A stretch of DNA of 64,000 bases, taken from Leifsonia sp. CL147. GTDB taxonomy: Bacteria; Actinomycetota; Actinomycetes; Actinomycetales; Microbacteriaceae. A model generated the notes under the pieces. That model was not told the origin of the DNA, searched no databases, and worked only from the letters and a program-made list of their open reading frames with translations. The DNA lies in assembly GCF_900114565.1 (NCBI RefSeq), contig NZ_FOTM01000015.1:1-64000 (forward strand). The letters are read 5' to 3'. Each line of letters begins with the position of its first letter. The stretch's first letter is position 1. A program made the translations under genes and the position numbers. This document shows positions 34,565-43,972 of the stretch, piece after piece.

Positions 34565-35156
34565 CCAAACTCCAGGGCTAGACCGGGCGTCACTCATTGC
34601 CGGACTGAACGATCTCATCGAGCGAATACGGGCCGCGGAGATCGGGCCCGTTCGGATCAGTATCGTCGGAGGCGCAGCTCTCGCGCTCTCCCACGTGGAC
34701 CGCCGCCGAACGGTCGACGTCGACGCGCGATTAGACCCGCACGACGCACTCGTTCGTATCGCAGAGAGGATCGCTGTCGAGCGGGATTGGCCTGCGGACT
34801 GGCTGAACTCGAATGCCTCCCAGTTCTTCCCCGACTGGGGCAGGTCCGTGGACTGGAGACCGCTTTACGACCGCGACGGCATCCGAGTCGAAGTGGCGCC
34901 GGCGGACGCGCTCCTCGCCATGAAACTCCGCGCCGCGATGAGCCGGCCTGGGCGCGACACCGCCGACATCGTCAGCCTCGTCGCCGAGCTTGACATCGAA
35001 AGCGCCGACGACGCCGAATCCATCTTCTCGGCCTACTATCCTGGCGACGCTCTGAACGACCGTGTGTACGCACTCGTGGGTCGCGCCGTGGCGCACCGCG
35101 CAGAATTCCACGTGCCGACACTCCCCGAACCGAAGTTGAATCCACAGGCGCCGTGA
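34557..35156 (+). CDS. AbiEii-like nucleotidyltransferase (putative toxin), intact copy
   Basis: The 199-residue protein starts at GTG 34557. It has a minimal nucleotidyltransferase core: VGGAALALSHVDRR (Gly38-Gly39) followed by TVDVDARL (Asp54, Asp56 of the DxD metal site) and a later acidic strand (GIRVEVAPADALLAMKLRAAMSRPGRDTADI), as in DUF6036/AbiEii proteins. In characterised AbiE-type systems such enzymes transfer nucleotides to tRNA or other targets and halt growth. Here toxicity is inferred from the paired Xre gene. It is adjacent and convergent to the Wadjet operon. Confidence 0.75.
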   Translation: MSDQTPGLDRASLIAGLNDLIERIRAAEIGPVRISIVGGAALALSHVDRRRTVDVDARLDPHDALVRIAERIAVERDWPADWLNSNASQFFPDWGRSVDWRPLYDRDGIRVEVAPADALLAMKLRAAMSRPGRDTADIVSLVAELDIESADDAESIFSAYYPGDALNDRVYALVGRAVAHRAEFHVPTLPEPKLNPQAP

Positions 35157-35230
35157 GCCCTGGCGGTCACTGTCCGTGCCCCTCTAATCGGTTAGAAAGG
35201 TCAGCGAACAGAGCACCGATCAACAGCCAC

Positions 35231-36478
35231 CTAGCGTTCCTCGAGATCTTCCAAGAGCTCCTGAAGAACCGACTCCTCTTCGACCCGAAGGCGGAACTCC
35301 TGCATTGCGGCCGACAGACCGGGATCCCAAGGCGTCTCCCCCACCATTCCCGTGAAACTCGAGAACGACTCCCCACCCGCGCACGCGGCACGGTAGTGCT
35401 TCTCGTCGAAGCGCCACGGCGACCACGGCACCCTACGTGCCAAGGTTCGCGCGATCGAGACACCGCCCGCATCGAAGTCACCGTGGTAGCGCAGACGGGA
35501 ACCGCCCTCGATCAGCCGGCTCAGCAAGCGGACCACAGCAGCGCCCGGCTGTCCGTTCACACACACGAGCGCCGGCGCCGAACCCCGAAAGCGGTCTGCA
35601 GCCGATGCGATGACCGCGGGGTTCTCACACACCCAGACCACCCCCGGGCAGACGCCGATGTCATCGACGGCCAGCTGCCGATAGGTCAGCACGGCCGGCT
35701 GACCCGAATCGGATAGTGCCGCCAGGGCTCGGGCCGTCGGTGACGAGTCGCCGCCGGGAAGTCCCAGTGCGATGACTGTCGAGGAGAGGTCGTCCACAAC
35801 GACGCCGCACGCAAGCCATGCTTCCCGTCGGTCGTGGGCGCTCGACGGGCTGGGCCGCTCCCCGAGCGCTGCGGCGAGGCCCGCCGCCAGCGCACCGAGC
35901 GTCGTCTTCGGGTCGAGCGCGTGGGCGTCCCCGAAGAGCCGCGCAGCGAGCACCCCCAGCACCTCCCCTTCCGCGGGGAGCGCTTTGGCCAGCATCACAA
36001 GCTGACCTGCCAGACGACTGGCCTCGGCCGGCGACCGAACGGCACGTTTGAGCGTGCCCCAGCGCTCGGCCTGCTCCACCCAATCTGCGAGCTGAAGGTG
36101 GATGCCGGTGACCTGGCGGAGCACGTGGGAGGCCTCATCCCAGGCTTCGCGCTCGGCTCGGCGTTCGTCTGGTCCGATCACCGGCCCTGTGAGGGCGACG
36201 ACGGCGGACTCCAGCCCGTCCGGCCAGGCTCCGCGACGCAGCTTCGCGTCGAGCATCTCCAGCGAGACCGTCGCGCTGGACCCCGTGCGGACGGGATTCC
36301 CGAACAGCCGGGAGACGGCGATCCGCTCCGCGGTGCTCGCGGACCGTTTGCTGACGGTGCCGGTCAGAGAACCCTTCTGTTCCAGGCGCGATCGCAACCG
36401 GTTGAGCAACCACGCGGTGTCCGGCGTGCCGAGAACTCCGCGCAGCCGCTCAACGTGGGAAGCATCCTCGCTCACCAC
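35231..36478 (-). CDS. jetD: Wadjet type II nuclease subunit JetD (TIGR02679 family)
   Basis: The 415-residue protein starts at GTG 36478, overlapping the jetC stop. The C-terminal half is a Toprim fold of the DUF2399 type: acidic residue in VWVCENPAVIASA, then HGDFDAGGVSIAR (Asp334, Asp336). In Wadjet, JetD is the topoisomerase-VI-like nuclease that cuts small circular DNA once the JetABC SMC complex has extruded it. The last residues are VLQELLEDLEER; the same end, VLQELSRDLAER, recurs as a remnant at 57778. It is the fourth gene of a fully overlapping operon. Confidence 0.87.
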   Translation of the reverse strand: MVSEDASHVERLRGVLGTPDTAWLLNRLRSRLEQKGSLTGTVSKRSASTAERIAVSRLFGNPVRTGSSATVSLEMLDAKLRRGAWPDGLESAVVALTGPVIGPDERRAEREAWDEASHVLRQVTGIHLQLADWVEQAERWGTLKRAVRSPAEASRLAGQLVMLAKALPAEGEVLGVLAARLFGDAHALDPKTTLGALAAGLAAALGERPSPSSAHDRREAWLACGVVVDDLSSTVIALGLPGGDSSPTARALAALSDSGQPAVLTYRQLAVDDIGVCPGVVWVCENPAVIASAADRFRGSAPALVCVNGQPGAAVVRLLSRLIEGGSRLRYHGDFDAGGVSIARTLARRVPWSPWRFDEKHYRAACAGGESFSSFTGMVGETPWDPGLSAAMQEFRLRVEEESVLQELLEDLEER

Positions 36479-39400
36479 AGTTCACCCGCTGCGCCGGCGG
36501 GCTCGCCGATCGACATGCGTTCGACTGCCTGCGTGCGCTGCCGGCCATCCCACCTCCAGCGCTGTACATGAACGGCGTTAGCACCGTCGAAGCGCGTGAG
36601 CTGTGCGATGGAAAGCCCGGGAACCTCGGGATAGCATCCCCACTCCCGCTCGCTGGTCATGACGACGTCGAGGTCGAACTCCGCCAAGAGCCCGAGGCAG
36701 TCGGCTCGGGCACTGTCGTCGACTCCCGCGAAAGCCTCGTCGAGCATGATCAGCCGCGGCGCATGGCGGTTCGCAGCGGTTCGGTAGTGGGAGGAGGCGG
36801 CGGCGAAGAGCGGGATGCTCGCCGCCAGCACGCGCTCCCCACCGGAAGCGGGACCCGTCGCCGGTTTCCACTTTCCGCCCTGCAGACGCTCGACGGCGAA
36901 GCGGTGCCAGCGCCGGTAGTCGAGAGCTTCACCGAGGTGGTCGTACCAGTTGCCGCCCTCGTCCGCGTCCCGGACCTCCGCGATCCGCGCCTGCAGGAAC
37001 GCACCCAGAACGGTGCGGTCCTCCTCGCTCCAGACATCCGCCGTCGTTCCGAGGATCCGCCGCGCCTCGGCGAGGCCCGCAGGACCGTCGGCGCGCGGCC
37101 TCCACAGAACCCGCAGGATCATGCCCGTGGAGGTGGGGCGGTTTCGCAATTCCTTGTTCAGCTCGACACTCTGCTGGTCGGCCTCGCCGATCAGCTCCGA
37201 CAGCTGAGCCCCGACCTCGGCGACGAGGTGGGTCTGGATGATCTCCCGCTCCTTGGAGTTGAGCAGACGCTCATGCTCTTCGATACGCTCGCCCAGCTGG
37301 GCTGCTCGGTCGACGAGCAGCATCTCTTTGCCCGACACCGTGACGACCACGCGCACGCCGTCGTCGGTCGGGATGTACGCCGCCTCGTCCCCATGACGGC
37401 CGAGCGAACGCTGGAGCTCGGTGAACTCGGTGTGGACCTGCGACAGAAGCCGGTTGTACCGCTCGACCGACGCGTCGACGTTCGCGAGTTCGGCATCGAG
37501 GGCGCGTGCGAACAGCACGCCGGAGGTTACCGGCCACTCCGCTCCTTCGGGTTCCTCAGCTGCGAGCTCGGCCACGCGCGCCAGCCCGAGCGCTGTCGTT
37601 CGACGGAGGCCCTCGACGGCTGCCACTCGGGCGGTGTTGCTGCGCTCCTGGTCGCCTCGCAGCCCGTCGAGCCTCTCACTGAGCCGGATGCGCGCGTCGC
37701 TGAACCCGCGCTCCTCCCGATCCAGCCGCGAGAGTTCTCCTTCCACCTTCTTGATGCGGTGTGCGTTTTCCGCGACGCGCTGCCGATGGAGTTCCACGTC
37801 ACTGCCGACAGACATCCGCAAGGCGTCGGCGTGCGAACGTTTGGCGATCAGATCGGTATCCGCGGACTCCTTCGCTTCCGAGGCACGAGCAGCATCCTGC
37901 TGAGCCTGCTCTCGTCGTTCTGCGGAGCGCACCGACTCTCTCTCGGCGGTTGCGAGCCGGTCCAGGTCGTTCCAGGCGGTCTCGGCGCGTCGCTCGTACA
38001 CGGACAGCGCCCCATCGAGCGCTCGAATGCTCTGCGCGTCCGCGGGAAGCCCGAGGACCTCCGCGTCCAACCGAAGTTCTTCCGCAGCCGACCGAGCGCG
38101 GTCCGCGGCAACCCGGACCGCCTCACGAGCCGCGGTCAGCTGCACCTCGCAGCGTCTCACTTGCTCGGCAGCGGCGTGAGCGGCCCGATCCGCGTCTTGC
38201 AGCGCTTGCGGGTACGGGATCGCTGCTCTCTCCCGTTCGACCGTCGCTGCACGTCCGGCAATCGCGGCCAGGATCTCCTCAACCGCGGACCGCTCGGCGA
38301 GGAGCCGGTCGCGTTCGAGGCGCGCCTCAGCGAGCCGGCGCTCGCGCGCGGCCGATCGGGCGGTCTCGCCGATGAACCGTGCGGTCTCGGTGGACCATGC
38401 ACCGTAGGCCGCTCCGAGGCGGTAACGGCCGGAGGTACCCACCCACACCGGCGCGGGATCCGCATCCGGCCCCTCGCTCAGAGCAATGCTTCGGAGCACC
38501 ATCGTGATCGTGGGTTCCGTCACCGGAGAACCCGTCGGAGGCTCCGCGATCAGGACGTCGGCGAGAGTCCGACCCGGCGCGCCCGGCGCAGGCGCCCCGG
38601 TCGCGAGCAGGAGAAGCTGGCCGTCTTCGGCGCTCCGGACGGAGCCGTCGGAGACGACGGCAGCGGTGAGAAATCCGCTCGCCTCGAGCGCCGCCTCCAG
38701 TCCGGCACGAGCTGCGTCGTCGACCTCGTTGCGAAAACTCACCGCCCGCCACAGCGGGATCGACTCCGCCGGTGCTGCGCGGTGCATCGAGGGCACCTCA
38801 GGCTCGACGGATTCTCCGGACTCCAGCGCCTCGATCTCGGTCTGGAGCTCGTCGCATCGACGGACCAGCTCCTCCACCTGGATCTCCGCGGAGGCGCGCT
38901 GCGCCCGCAGATCGTCCATCACCTCGTCCGCGGACGCGCGGAGCGCCTTGACCGCCGGGTTCTCACCGGTCCGGACCCGGACCCAATCGGCCAGCTCTTC
39001 GAAAGCGGCAGCGGAGATCGACAGTTCCGTGAGAGCGGCGAGCGTGATCTCCACCTCAGACAGATAGGAGTCGACCGCTTCATCGACCGCGGCATCGGCG
39101 ACGACCCGCTCCTCCATCGCATCCGACCGTCGGGTCTCGGCCTCGGCCTCGCGGAGCGCGCTCTGGGCCACGGCGGCCTCGGCTCCGGCCACTGCCTCGA
39201 GAAGCGCCTTCACCCGCTCCAGTGCCTCGCGCATGCGGCCGATCTCGGCGCTGGTGGCCGCACGATCCTCCTCGATCGCGTCGGCCAGCTGCTCGGCCGG
39301 CACCTGGAGCAGCTCGTCGTGGCGACGCGTGACCCCGGCTGCGGCGCCCGCCTGATCGGCAGCGCGTGTCGCGTCGTGTGCACGACGACGCGCCTGGTCC

Positions 39401-40593
39401 GTGCGATCGTGATCGGCGTCAGCCTCCTCCCGCGCGACATTGAGGCGGTCTTCCGCGCGCTTCTTCGCGTCGCTCGCCAAGTCAGCGCGCTCGTCCGCCT
39501 CCTGGGCCGCCGTCACTGCCATCTCCAGCAAGCGCTCGCTTTCAGCGTTCTCGCTGTCTCGCAGGGCCTCGCGTTCGCCGCTCAGTTCGACGCGTTCCTG
39601 ACGCAACAGGGCGAGCTGCGTTCCGAGGTCCGCGAGTTGCTCGTCCAGCCGGTCGAGTTCCGCGGTCGCCTGGATGATGTCGCGACCATAGCGCTCGTAT
39701 TCCGACTGATGGGCGCGCGGCGGCTCCGCCTGGCGCTTGAGCATCACCCTCGCGTACTCCCGGTAATGGTCCAGGAATCCGCGCACCGCCTTCTGGTCCG
39801 CGACGAGCTGCTTGACCTCGTCGCGCTCCTCGTCGAGCGACCGCAGCCCATCGGCAACAGCCTTGATCACGTCGTCCCCGACCGGAGTGAGCGCTCGCGT
39901 GAGAGCCTCCGACAGCGCAGCCTCGCTCGGCTTCTTCGACAACTGCGGGGCGCGAATCTGCAGCAAGAGCTCGATCAGTTCCGCGTACCGGCGCTCCCCC
40001 AAGCCGAAAAGCCGCTGATCGACCGCGTGCCGGTACTCGCCTTTGCTGTCGTAGACACGGCCGGAGCCTTCGAGTGCGGACGCCAGGCGGTCTCGCCCGA
40101 GCACCAGTCGCCCCTTATCGATGAGCTGCAACTGCTCGCCGACTCGCTGCTCGGTGACGAAGAACCAATGCTTGGTGATGGCGCGGCCTCTCGCGGCCTT
40201 GAGCCCGAGCCCGATTGTCGTGAAGTGCGGCTCGCCGTTCTCGTCGAGGCGCCCGAATTCCAGCCAGCTGTAGCCGACGCGTTCGTTGTTCGGGTGCTCG
40301 TCCCCGAGCAGGAGGTTCCACTCCATGCGCTTCTGGCGGTCACCGTCCGGTTCGACCCGTTGCGGCGACAGGTCGCCGTCGAACAGCAACGGCAATGTCA
40401 GCGCGAGGACCTTCGACTTGCCGGCGCCGTTGTTCCCGCGCAGCAGCAGGCGACCGTCGACGAACGGGAATTCCTCGTCCTCGTAATAGAAGAGGTCGAC
40501 GATCCCCAAGCGGAGGGGCTGCCAGCGAACGCTCGTCGGGGTCTGCAACGCGGAACCGGTGGTCGGCACGGATGCAGTGGTTTCGATGGTCAC
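36472..40593 (-). CDS. jetC: Wadjet type II SMC-like ATPase JetC (TIGR02680 family)
   Basis: The 1373-residue protein starts at GTG 40593, overlapping the jetB stop by GTGA. The earlier upstream frame is the antisense of jetB and was excluded. It has Walker A GNNGAGKS (53-60), long coiled-coil arms with a central hinge region (about 600-850), and near the C-terminus the ABC signature ASGGER and Walker B PRLIMLDEAFAGVDD. It is the loop-extruding motor of the JetABC complex that recognises small plasmids by their size and topology. Confidence 0.92.
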   Translation of the reverse strand: MTIETTASVPTTGSALQTPTSVRWQPLRLGIVDLFYYEDEEFPFVDGRLLLRGNNGAGKSKVLALTLPLLFDGDLSPQRVEPDGDRQKRMEWNLLLGDEHPNNERVGYSWLEFGRLDENGEPHFTTIGLGLKAARGRAITKHWFFVTEQRVGEQLQLIDKGRLVLGRDRLASALEGSGRVYDSKGEYRHAVDQRLFGLGERRYAELIELLLQIRAPQLSKKPSEAALSEALTRALTPVGDDVIKAVADGLRSLDEERDEVKQLVADQKAVRGFLDHYREYARVMLKRQAEPPRAHQSEYERYGRDIIQATAELDRLDEQLADLGTQLALLRQERVELSGEREALRDSENAESERLLEMAVTAAQEADERADLASDAKKRAEDRLNVAREEADADHDRTDQARRRAHDATRAADQAGAAAGVTRRHDELLQVPAEQLADAIEEDRAATSAEIGRMREALERVKALLEAVAGAEAAVAQSALREAEAETRRSDAMEERVVADAAVDEAVDSYLSEVEITLAALTELSISAAAFEELADWVRVRTGENPAVKALRASADEVMDDLRAQRASAEIQVEELVRRCDELQTEIEALESGESVEPEVPSMHRAAPAESIPLWRAVSFRNEVDDAARAGLEAALEASGFLTAAVVSDGSVRSAEDGQLLLLATGAPAPGAPGRTLADVLIAEPPTGSPVTEPTITMVLRSIALSEGPDADPAPVWVGTSGRYRLGAAYGAWSTETARFIGETARSAARERRLAEARLERDRLLAERSAVEEILAAIAGRAATVERERAAIPYPQALQDADRAAHAAAEQVRRCEVQLTAAREAVRVAADRARSAAEELRLDAEVLGLPADAQSIRALDGALSVYERRAETAWNDLDRLATAERESVRSAERREQAQQDAARASEAKESADTDLIAKRSHADALRMSVGSDVELHRQRVAENAHRIKKVEGELSRLDREERGFSDARIRLSERLDGLRGDQERSNTARVAAVEGLRRTTALGLARVAELAAEEPEGAEWPVTSGVLFARALDAELANVDASVERYNRLLSQVHTEFTELQRSLGRHGDEAAYIPTDDGVRVVVTVSGKEMLLVDRAAQLGERIEEHERLLNSKEREIIQTHLVAEVGAQLSELIGEADQQSVELNKELRNRPTSTGMILRVLWRPRADGPAGLAEARRILGTTADVWSEEDRTVLGAFLQARIAEVRDADEGGNWYDHLGEALDYRRWHRFAVERLQGGKWKPATGPASGGERVLAASIPLFAAASSHYRTAANRHAPRLIMLDEAFAGVDDSARADCLGLLAEFDLDVVMTSEREWGCYPEVPGLSIAQLTRFDGANAVHVQRWRWDGRQRTQAVERMSIGEPAGAAGELW

Positions 40594-41765
40594 AGTTTCG
40601 GATTCCCCAGGATGGTCGGCTCGGCGAGGGCGAAGCGACTGAGCGCCGGAAGCGCCTCGACCGTGTCCTCGCCACGAGTGATGAGACGGAGGGCCGCGAG
40701 CCGCGCGAGCGCGACCTCCACGAGTTCCGGTGCCGCGGCGGAGTCGCGCGCCCCGGCCCTCCAATACTTGGCGAACTGAGGCGCCCACGCGCGAACCGCG
40801 CCGACGAGGCGGTCCACATCGTGGATCACCTCACCCGATCGCGCGAGATGTTCGGCGATGAGCAGGGTCACGTGTCCCTCGGTCCCCTTCTCGGGCATGC
40901 GCACGTCACTGAGGTCGTCGTCGAAATCCACCATCGCAAGGCCTTCCTCCCGTTGTTCGGGCACCAGGCCGGTGAGCTCGGTGATACGACGGGAGATCGC
41001 TGCACGCTGACTGCGCAGGTAGGCGTTCTCCTCGTCGGTCAGCTCGGCGAAATAGAGCACCGGATCATCGAGGAGCCGACGAGTGAGGCGGTGCCGCAGG
41101 CGACGGTTGCGCAGTTCGTCGGTCGGAGCGGCCCCTCGGTCACGCATCCCGTTCAAGCGTTCGTCGAGCGTCCGGCCGCCGACGGTCGACGGACCACGAC
41201 GTGTCACGAGCAGTTGCGAAAGAACGCGCCGCGATACGTCGTAGAGGGCATCTCCGGTTTCCCGCACGAAATCCTGTTCATCACCGGCGACGCGGGAGAG
41301 GACTCCCCAGTGGAGAAGCAGCTGAACCGCCGCGACCAGGTCGCCGCGCTCCTCCCGGCTGGTCAGCCCGAAGGAGAATCCGGCCGAGACCAGCTCGTCC
41401 GCGCCTCCCGCCAGGATCACCTGCTCCGCCAGGCGGCCCAACGCGATCTGACTGTCGCTGCGCTCCAGCACGGACAGGCAGAGCATCAACACGACGTACC
41501 GCCGCCTCGAGAACGGGGTCGAGGACGCCTTCGTCGCGAAGGGATGAGTCGCATCGGTGACCGTCGCCGGCTCGCGATCGAGGCGCACGACCTCGCTGTC
41601 CCGGTGGAGCACCCAGCCTGTGTTGATGTCGAACCATTCGGCCAGGTCGCCGGCATGACGGCGAACCAGCCGAAACCGGTCCGCATCGGAGGAGCGGATG
41701 AGCGGATGGCGCAGCAGAAGCCTCGCAGCGCGCTGCCGGTCATCGATGCTCGAGACGACGCTCAC
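40590..41765 (-). CDS. jetB: Wadjet type II subunit JetB (TIGR02678, DUF2398)
   Basis: The 391-residue protein starts with GTG overlapping the jetA stop. It has winged-helix-like segments (QRAARLLLRHPLI.SSDADRFRLVRRHAGDLAEWFDINTGWVLHRDSEVVRLDR) typical of TIGR02678 proteins. In SMC/MukBEF-like systems this position is the KITE subunit (MukE-like) bridging kleisin and ATPase. The tight overlaps in jetABCD imply stoichiometric production. Confidence 0.88.
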   Translation of the reverse strand: MSVVSSIDDRQRAARLLLRHPLIRSSDADRFRLVRRHAGDLAEWFDINTGWVLHRDSEVVRLDREPATVTDATHPFATKASSTPFSRRRYVVLMLCLSVLERSDSQIALGRLAEQVILAGGADELVSAGFSFGLTSREERGDLVAAVQLLLHWGVLSRVAGDEQDFVRETGDALYDVSRRVLSQLLVTRRGPSTVGGRTLDERLNGMRDRGAAPTDELRNRRLRHRLTRRLLDDPVLYFAELTDEENAYLRSQRAAISRRITELTGLVPEQREEGLAMVDFDDDLSDVRMPEKGTEGHVTLLIAEHLARSGEVIHDVDRLVGAVRAWAPQFAKYWRAGARDSAAAPELVEVALARLAALRLITRGEDTVEALPALSRFALAEPTILGNPKL

Positions 41766-43360
41766 GATGCGCGCTCGACCGCGGTCGAGCCGAGCTGCTC
41801 TCCGGCGCCCTGGCTGAGGTCCGTGATCCGGACTCGATGATCGGGCCCCCAGAGCGTGCCCGACGCCGTCTCGAGAGCCACCATCGCATCCGAGTCGAGC
41901 TGGGTGAGTTCGATGTGCATCATGCCGTCACTGGAGGCGGTGCTCACGGTCCGCTCGCCGGGCCTCTTCGCGACGAGAGCGTCCCCGAGAAGCGAGAGGA
42001 AGAGGCCGAATGAGGTGCGGTCGAGACCCGCGAGCGCGCTGAGCCGAACCTCGCCGCGGGTGGCCAGTCGCCGTCGGGCCCGCGCGATCTGCTCCGCTTC
42101 CTGCCGCACGCGCAGGGCGAGCATCGCTCGCTCCGCTGAGCGGTCGACGACCTGATTCGGTCGGCCCTTGCGCTCGTAGCTCCCCGTGCGCCGAAGCTGC
42201 GGGGAGATCTCGACCGGCGGTGCATCCGCCCACCGTGCTCCGGCCAGCGACTGGTCTTCGTTCCATCGCTGCCAGGTCTCGGAATCGACCGTCAGATGCC
42301 GGGCCGAATAGAGGCCGAAGGCCGCACGCGCGAGTCGGTGACGGTCTTCATCGTTGTCGGCCTCCTGGAACCACACGGCGAGCCTCAGATAGTCGGTGGA
42401 ACGGTCGGACCGGCCGGAACGGCGGGCGTGAACGGCCTGAACCGCGCTGAGAAGCGTGGGAATCGCTGCGAGTGCCGCCATCCGCAGCAGCTTCGCCTGG
42501 CTGTCCCGGCGCCCGTCGGAGAGGAACCAGCCGTTCAGTCCCTCCCAGCGGTTCATCCAGACGGAGAAGTAGCGGTCGGATTGCTGTGCCACCTCCTCGT
42601 CGTCGAGCACCGGCGCGTCAGCGAAGGAATCTCTGTCAGCAAGGGCGCGGAGTGCGCGCTCTACGAGGTCCGGATCGGCGTCGTGGAGCATCGATGCGAT
42701 CTGGGGCCCGCGCACCGTCAGGTCGCGGATGAATCGCTCCAGGTACTCCACCAGTCGTGATTTGTAGGCGACGAATGCGTCCTCGTCGGTGTCGGTGAGA
42801 TCGATCGTCCGCTGCAGCGAGCCCATGAAGGCGCTGGCGTTCTCGGCCAGCTCGGTGAAGCGGGTCGTGAGTGCGGTGAGGCTCGTCTGGATGAGCGCCA
42901 CGTCGAGCTCGTCCGCGCCGATCAGGCCGAGGAACTGTCCCAGCGTCGCGGCGATGTCCTCCAGCGCCACTGTCTGCAGCGAGCCACGCCGCCCCAGCGC
43001 CTCATCGAATCGCTGCAGGGCGAGCTCGGCAGCGTCGCCGGCCCGGCTCAGCTGGAAGAGTTGCCGCTTCGAATAGAAGTCCTCGACCTGGACGACCCTC
43101 CCCGTATCCGGGGTCGCGATGAGATTCCCCCACTCGACGAGCGACTCGAGCGCGGCTGTCGTCGCCTCGATCGTCGGGACCACATCGTCGCCCTCGGCGG
43201 ACCTGCGAAGCTGTGCGAGCACGTCGTCAGGGCGAAGATGAAGGTGGAACCGCTCCTTCGACGCCACGAACGCGCCGAGCACCCTCCGGTACAACTCAGC
43301 GTTCGGCGCGTTCAGGTGACTGAACACGCCGAAAGCGCCGGATGCCGAATCGGGACTCAT
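41762..43360 (-). CDS. jetA: Wadjet type II kleisin-like subunit JetA (TIGR02677, DUF2397)
   Basis: The 532-residue protein is mostly helical. Its N-terminus FGVFSHLNAPNAELYRRVLGAFVASKERFHLHLRPDDVLAQL is a clear TIGR02677/DUF2397 opening. It is the MukF/kleisin-like scaffold of the complex. It is the first gene of the operon; the ATG at 43360 lies close to a TAGACA -10-like box (about 12 bases upstream), so the mRNA could be nearly leaderless. A G-rich tract lies 45-75 bases upstream. Confidence 0.88.
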   Translation of the reverse strand: MSPDSASGAFGVFSHLNAPNAELYRRVLGAFVASKERFHLHLRPDDVLAQLRRSAEGDDVVPTIEATTAALESLVEWGNLIATPDTGRVVQVEDFYSKRQLFQLSRAGDAAELALQRFDEALGRRGSLQTVALEDIAATLGQFLGLIGADELDVALIQTSLTALTTRFTELAENASAFMGSLQRTIDLTDTDEDAFVAYKSRLVEYLERFIRDLTVRGPQIASMLHDADPDLVERALRALADRDSFADAPVLDDEEVAQQSDRYFSVWMNRWEGLNGWFLSDGRRDSQAKLLRMAALAAIPTLLSAVQAVHARRSGRSDRSTDYLRLAVWFQEADNDEDRHRLARAAFGLYSARHLTVDSETWQRWNEDQSLAGARWADAPPVEISPQLRRTGSYERKGRPNQVVDRSAERAMLALRVRQEAEQIARARRRLATRGEVRLSALAGLDRTSFGLFLSLLGDALVAKRPGERTVSTASSDGMMHIELTQLDSDAMVALETASGTLWGPDHRVRITDLSQGAGEQLGSTAVERAS

Positions 43361-43504
43361 ACCAGTTGTCTATCACGATGGGGCGACAGTCAGGTCGAGG
43401 TGTCGGGTTCGGGCGATAGGGCGGGGGGTGGGACGACGACGGTTAAGGGGGGTAGGCGAACGGAGGTGGTGGGAGGGATGCGGAAAGGGTGGAGGCCACG
43501 ACAA

Positions 43505-43526
43505 GGTGCCCCTGGAGGGACTCGAA
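43505..43526 (-). repeat. tRNA 3'-end fragment, probable att remnant
   Basis: Read on the minus strand, the sequence is a T loop TTCGAGT, T-stem strand CCCTC, acceptor strand CAGGGGC, discriminator A and CC. These are exactly the last 22 positions of a tRNA of the GCCCCTG acceptor type. The rest of the tRNA is absent. Integrating elements that target tRNA genes leave such 3' copies at the distal end. No intact partner tRNA is in the window. Confidence 0.6.
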
Positions 43527-43630
43527 AACTGCGACCACCCTTAAGCACTGTTACCGTGATGCCAAATTCCGCGGAATTCCGCGCTTTTTGACCTCGGCGA
43601 GATGACTGCGATCACATAGGAACTCACTCG

Positions 43631-43652
43631 ATTGTGGGCAAATTGTGGGCAA
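43631..43652 (+). repeat. 11-bp tandem repeat
   Basis: Two exact tandem copies of ATTGTGGGCAA, followed by ATT, lie 100 bases from the tRNA fragment. Short direct repeats beside attachment sites are often integrase arm-binding sites; that role is inferred. Confidence 0.55.
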
Positions 43653-43972
43653 ATTAGGCCATGCGTCAAATCTGAAATCTAACCTACCGCGAGCGACAAC
43701 CATTTAGGTTGTCTAGTTGCTACTTCCGCCACTCGATTCCTGGAACTGTATCCAGACTGGCGCTGATCGTCGCATCGGTCTGCATCCGGCGATGTTCAGA
43801 TCTCGCCAGAAGGGCGACTATCGCGGAAGGGCTCAACAGACGCGTCCGCCCCTGACCGGCTCCGACGAGTCGAGGTCCCGGACACGCTACACGACACGAG
43901 GTTCCACCACGTGAGCGACTTAACTGCGGTATGTTCAGGGCTGCAGCTTTGCGGTGGGGCACGGGAGCGACC

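Larger units (their letters stand above)
43361..43972. other. Intergenic boundary region of the Wadjet segment
   Basis: These 612 bases carry no convincing gene. They hold, in order: a G-quadruplex-type tract (43405-43432); a tRNA 3'-end fragment (43505-43526); the 14-bp palindrome AATTCCGCGGAATT (43565-43578); two tandem copies of ATTGTGGGCAA (43631-43652); and the stem-loop GACAACC-ATTTA-GGTTGTC (43695-43713). From about 43.6 kb on, base composition becomes clearly less GC-rich. Confidence 0.6.

Noticed and set aside
36568-40779. 1403-codon plus-strand frame opposite jetC
   Set aside because: It mirrors the third-position bias of jetC and has no recognisable domain or ribosome site.
43505-43526. 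A complete tRNA gene
   Set aside because: Only T arm and acceptor strand match. No anticodon or D arm can be drawn in the following bases on either side.
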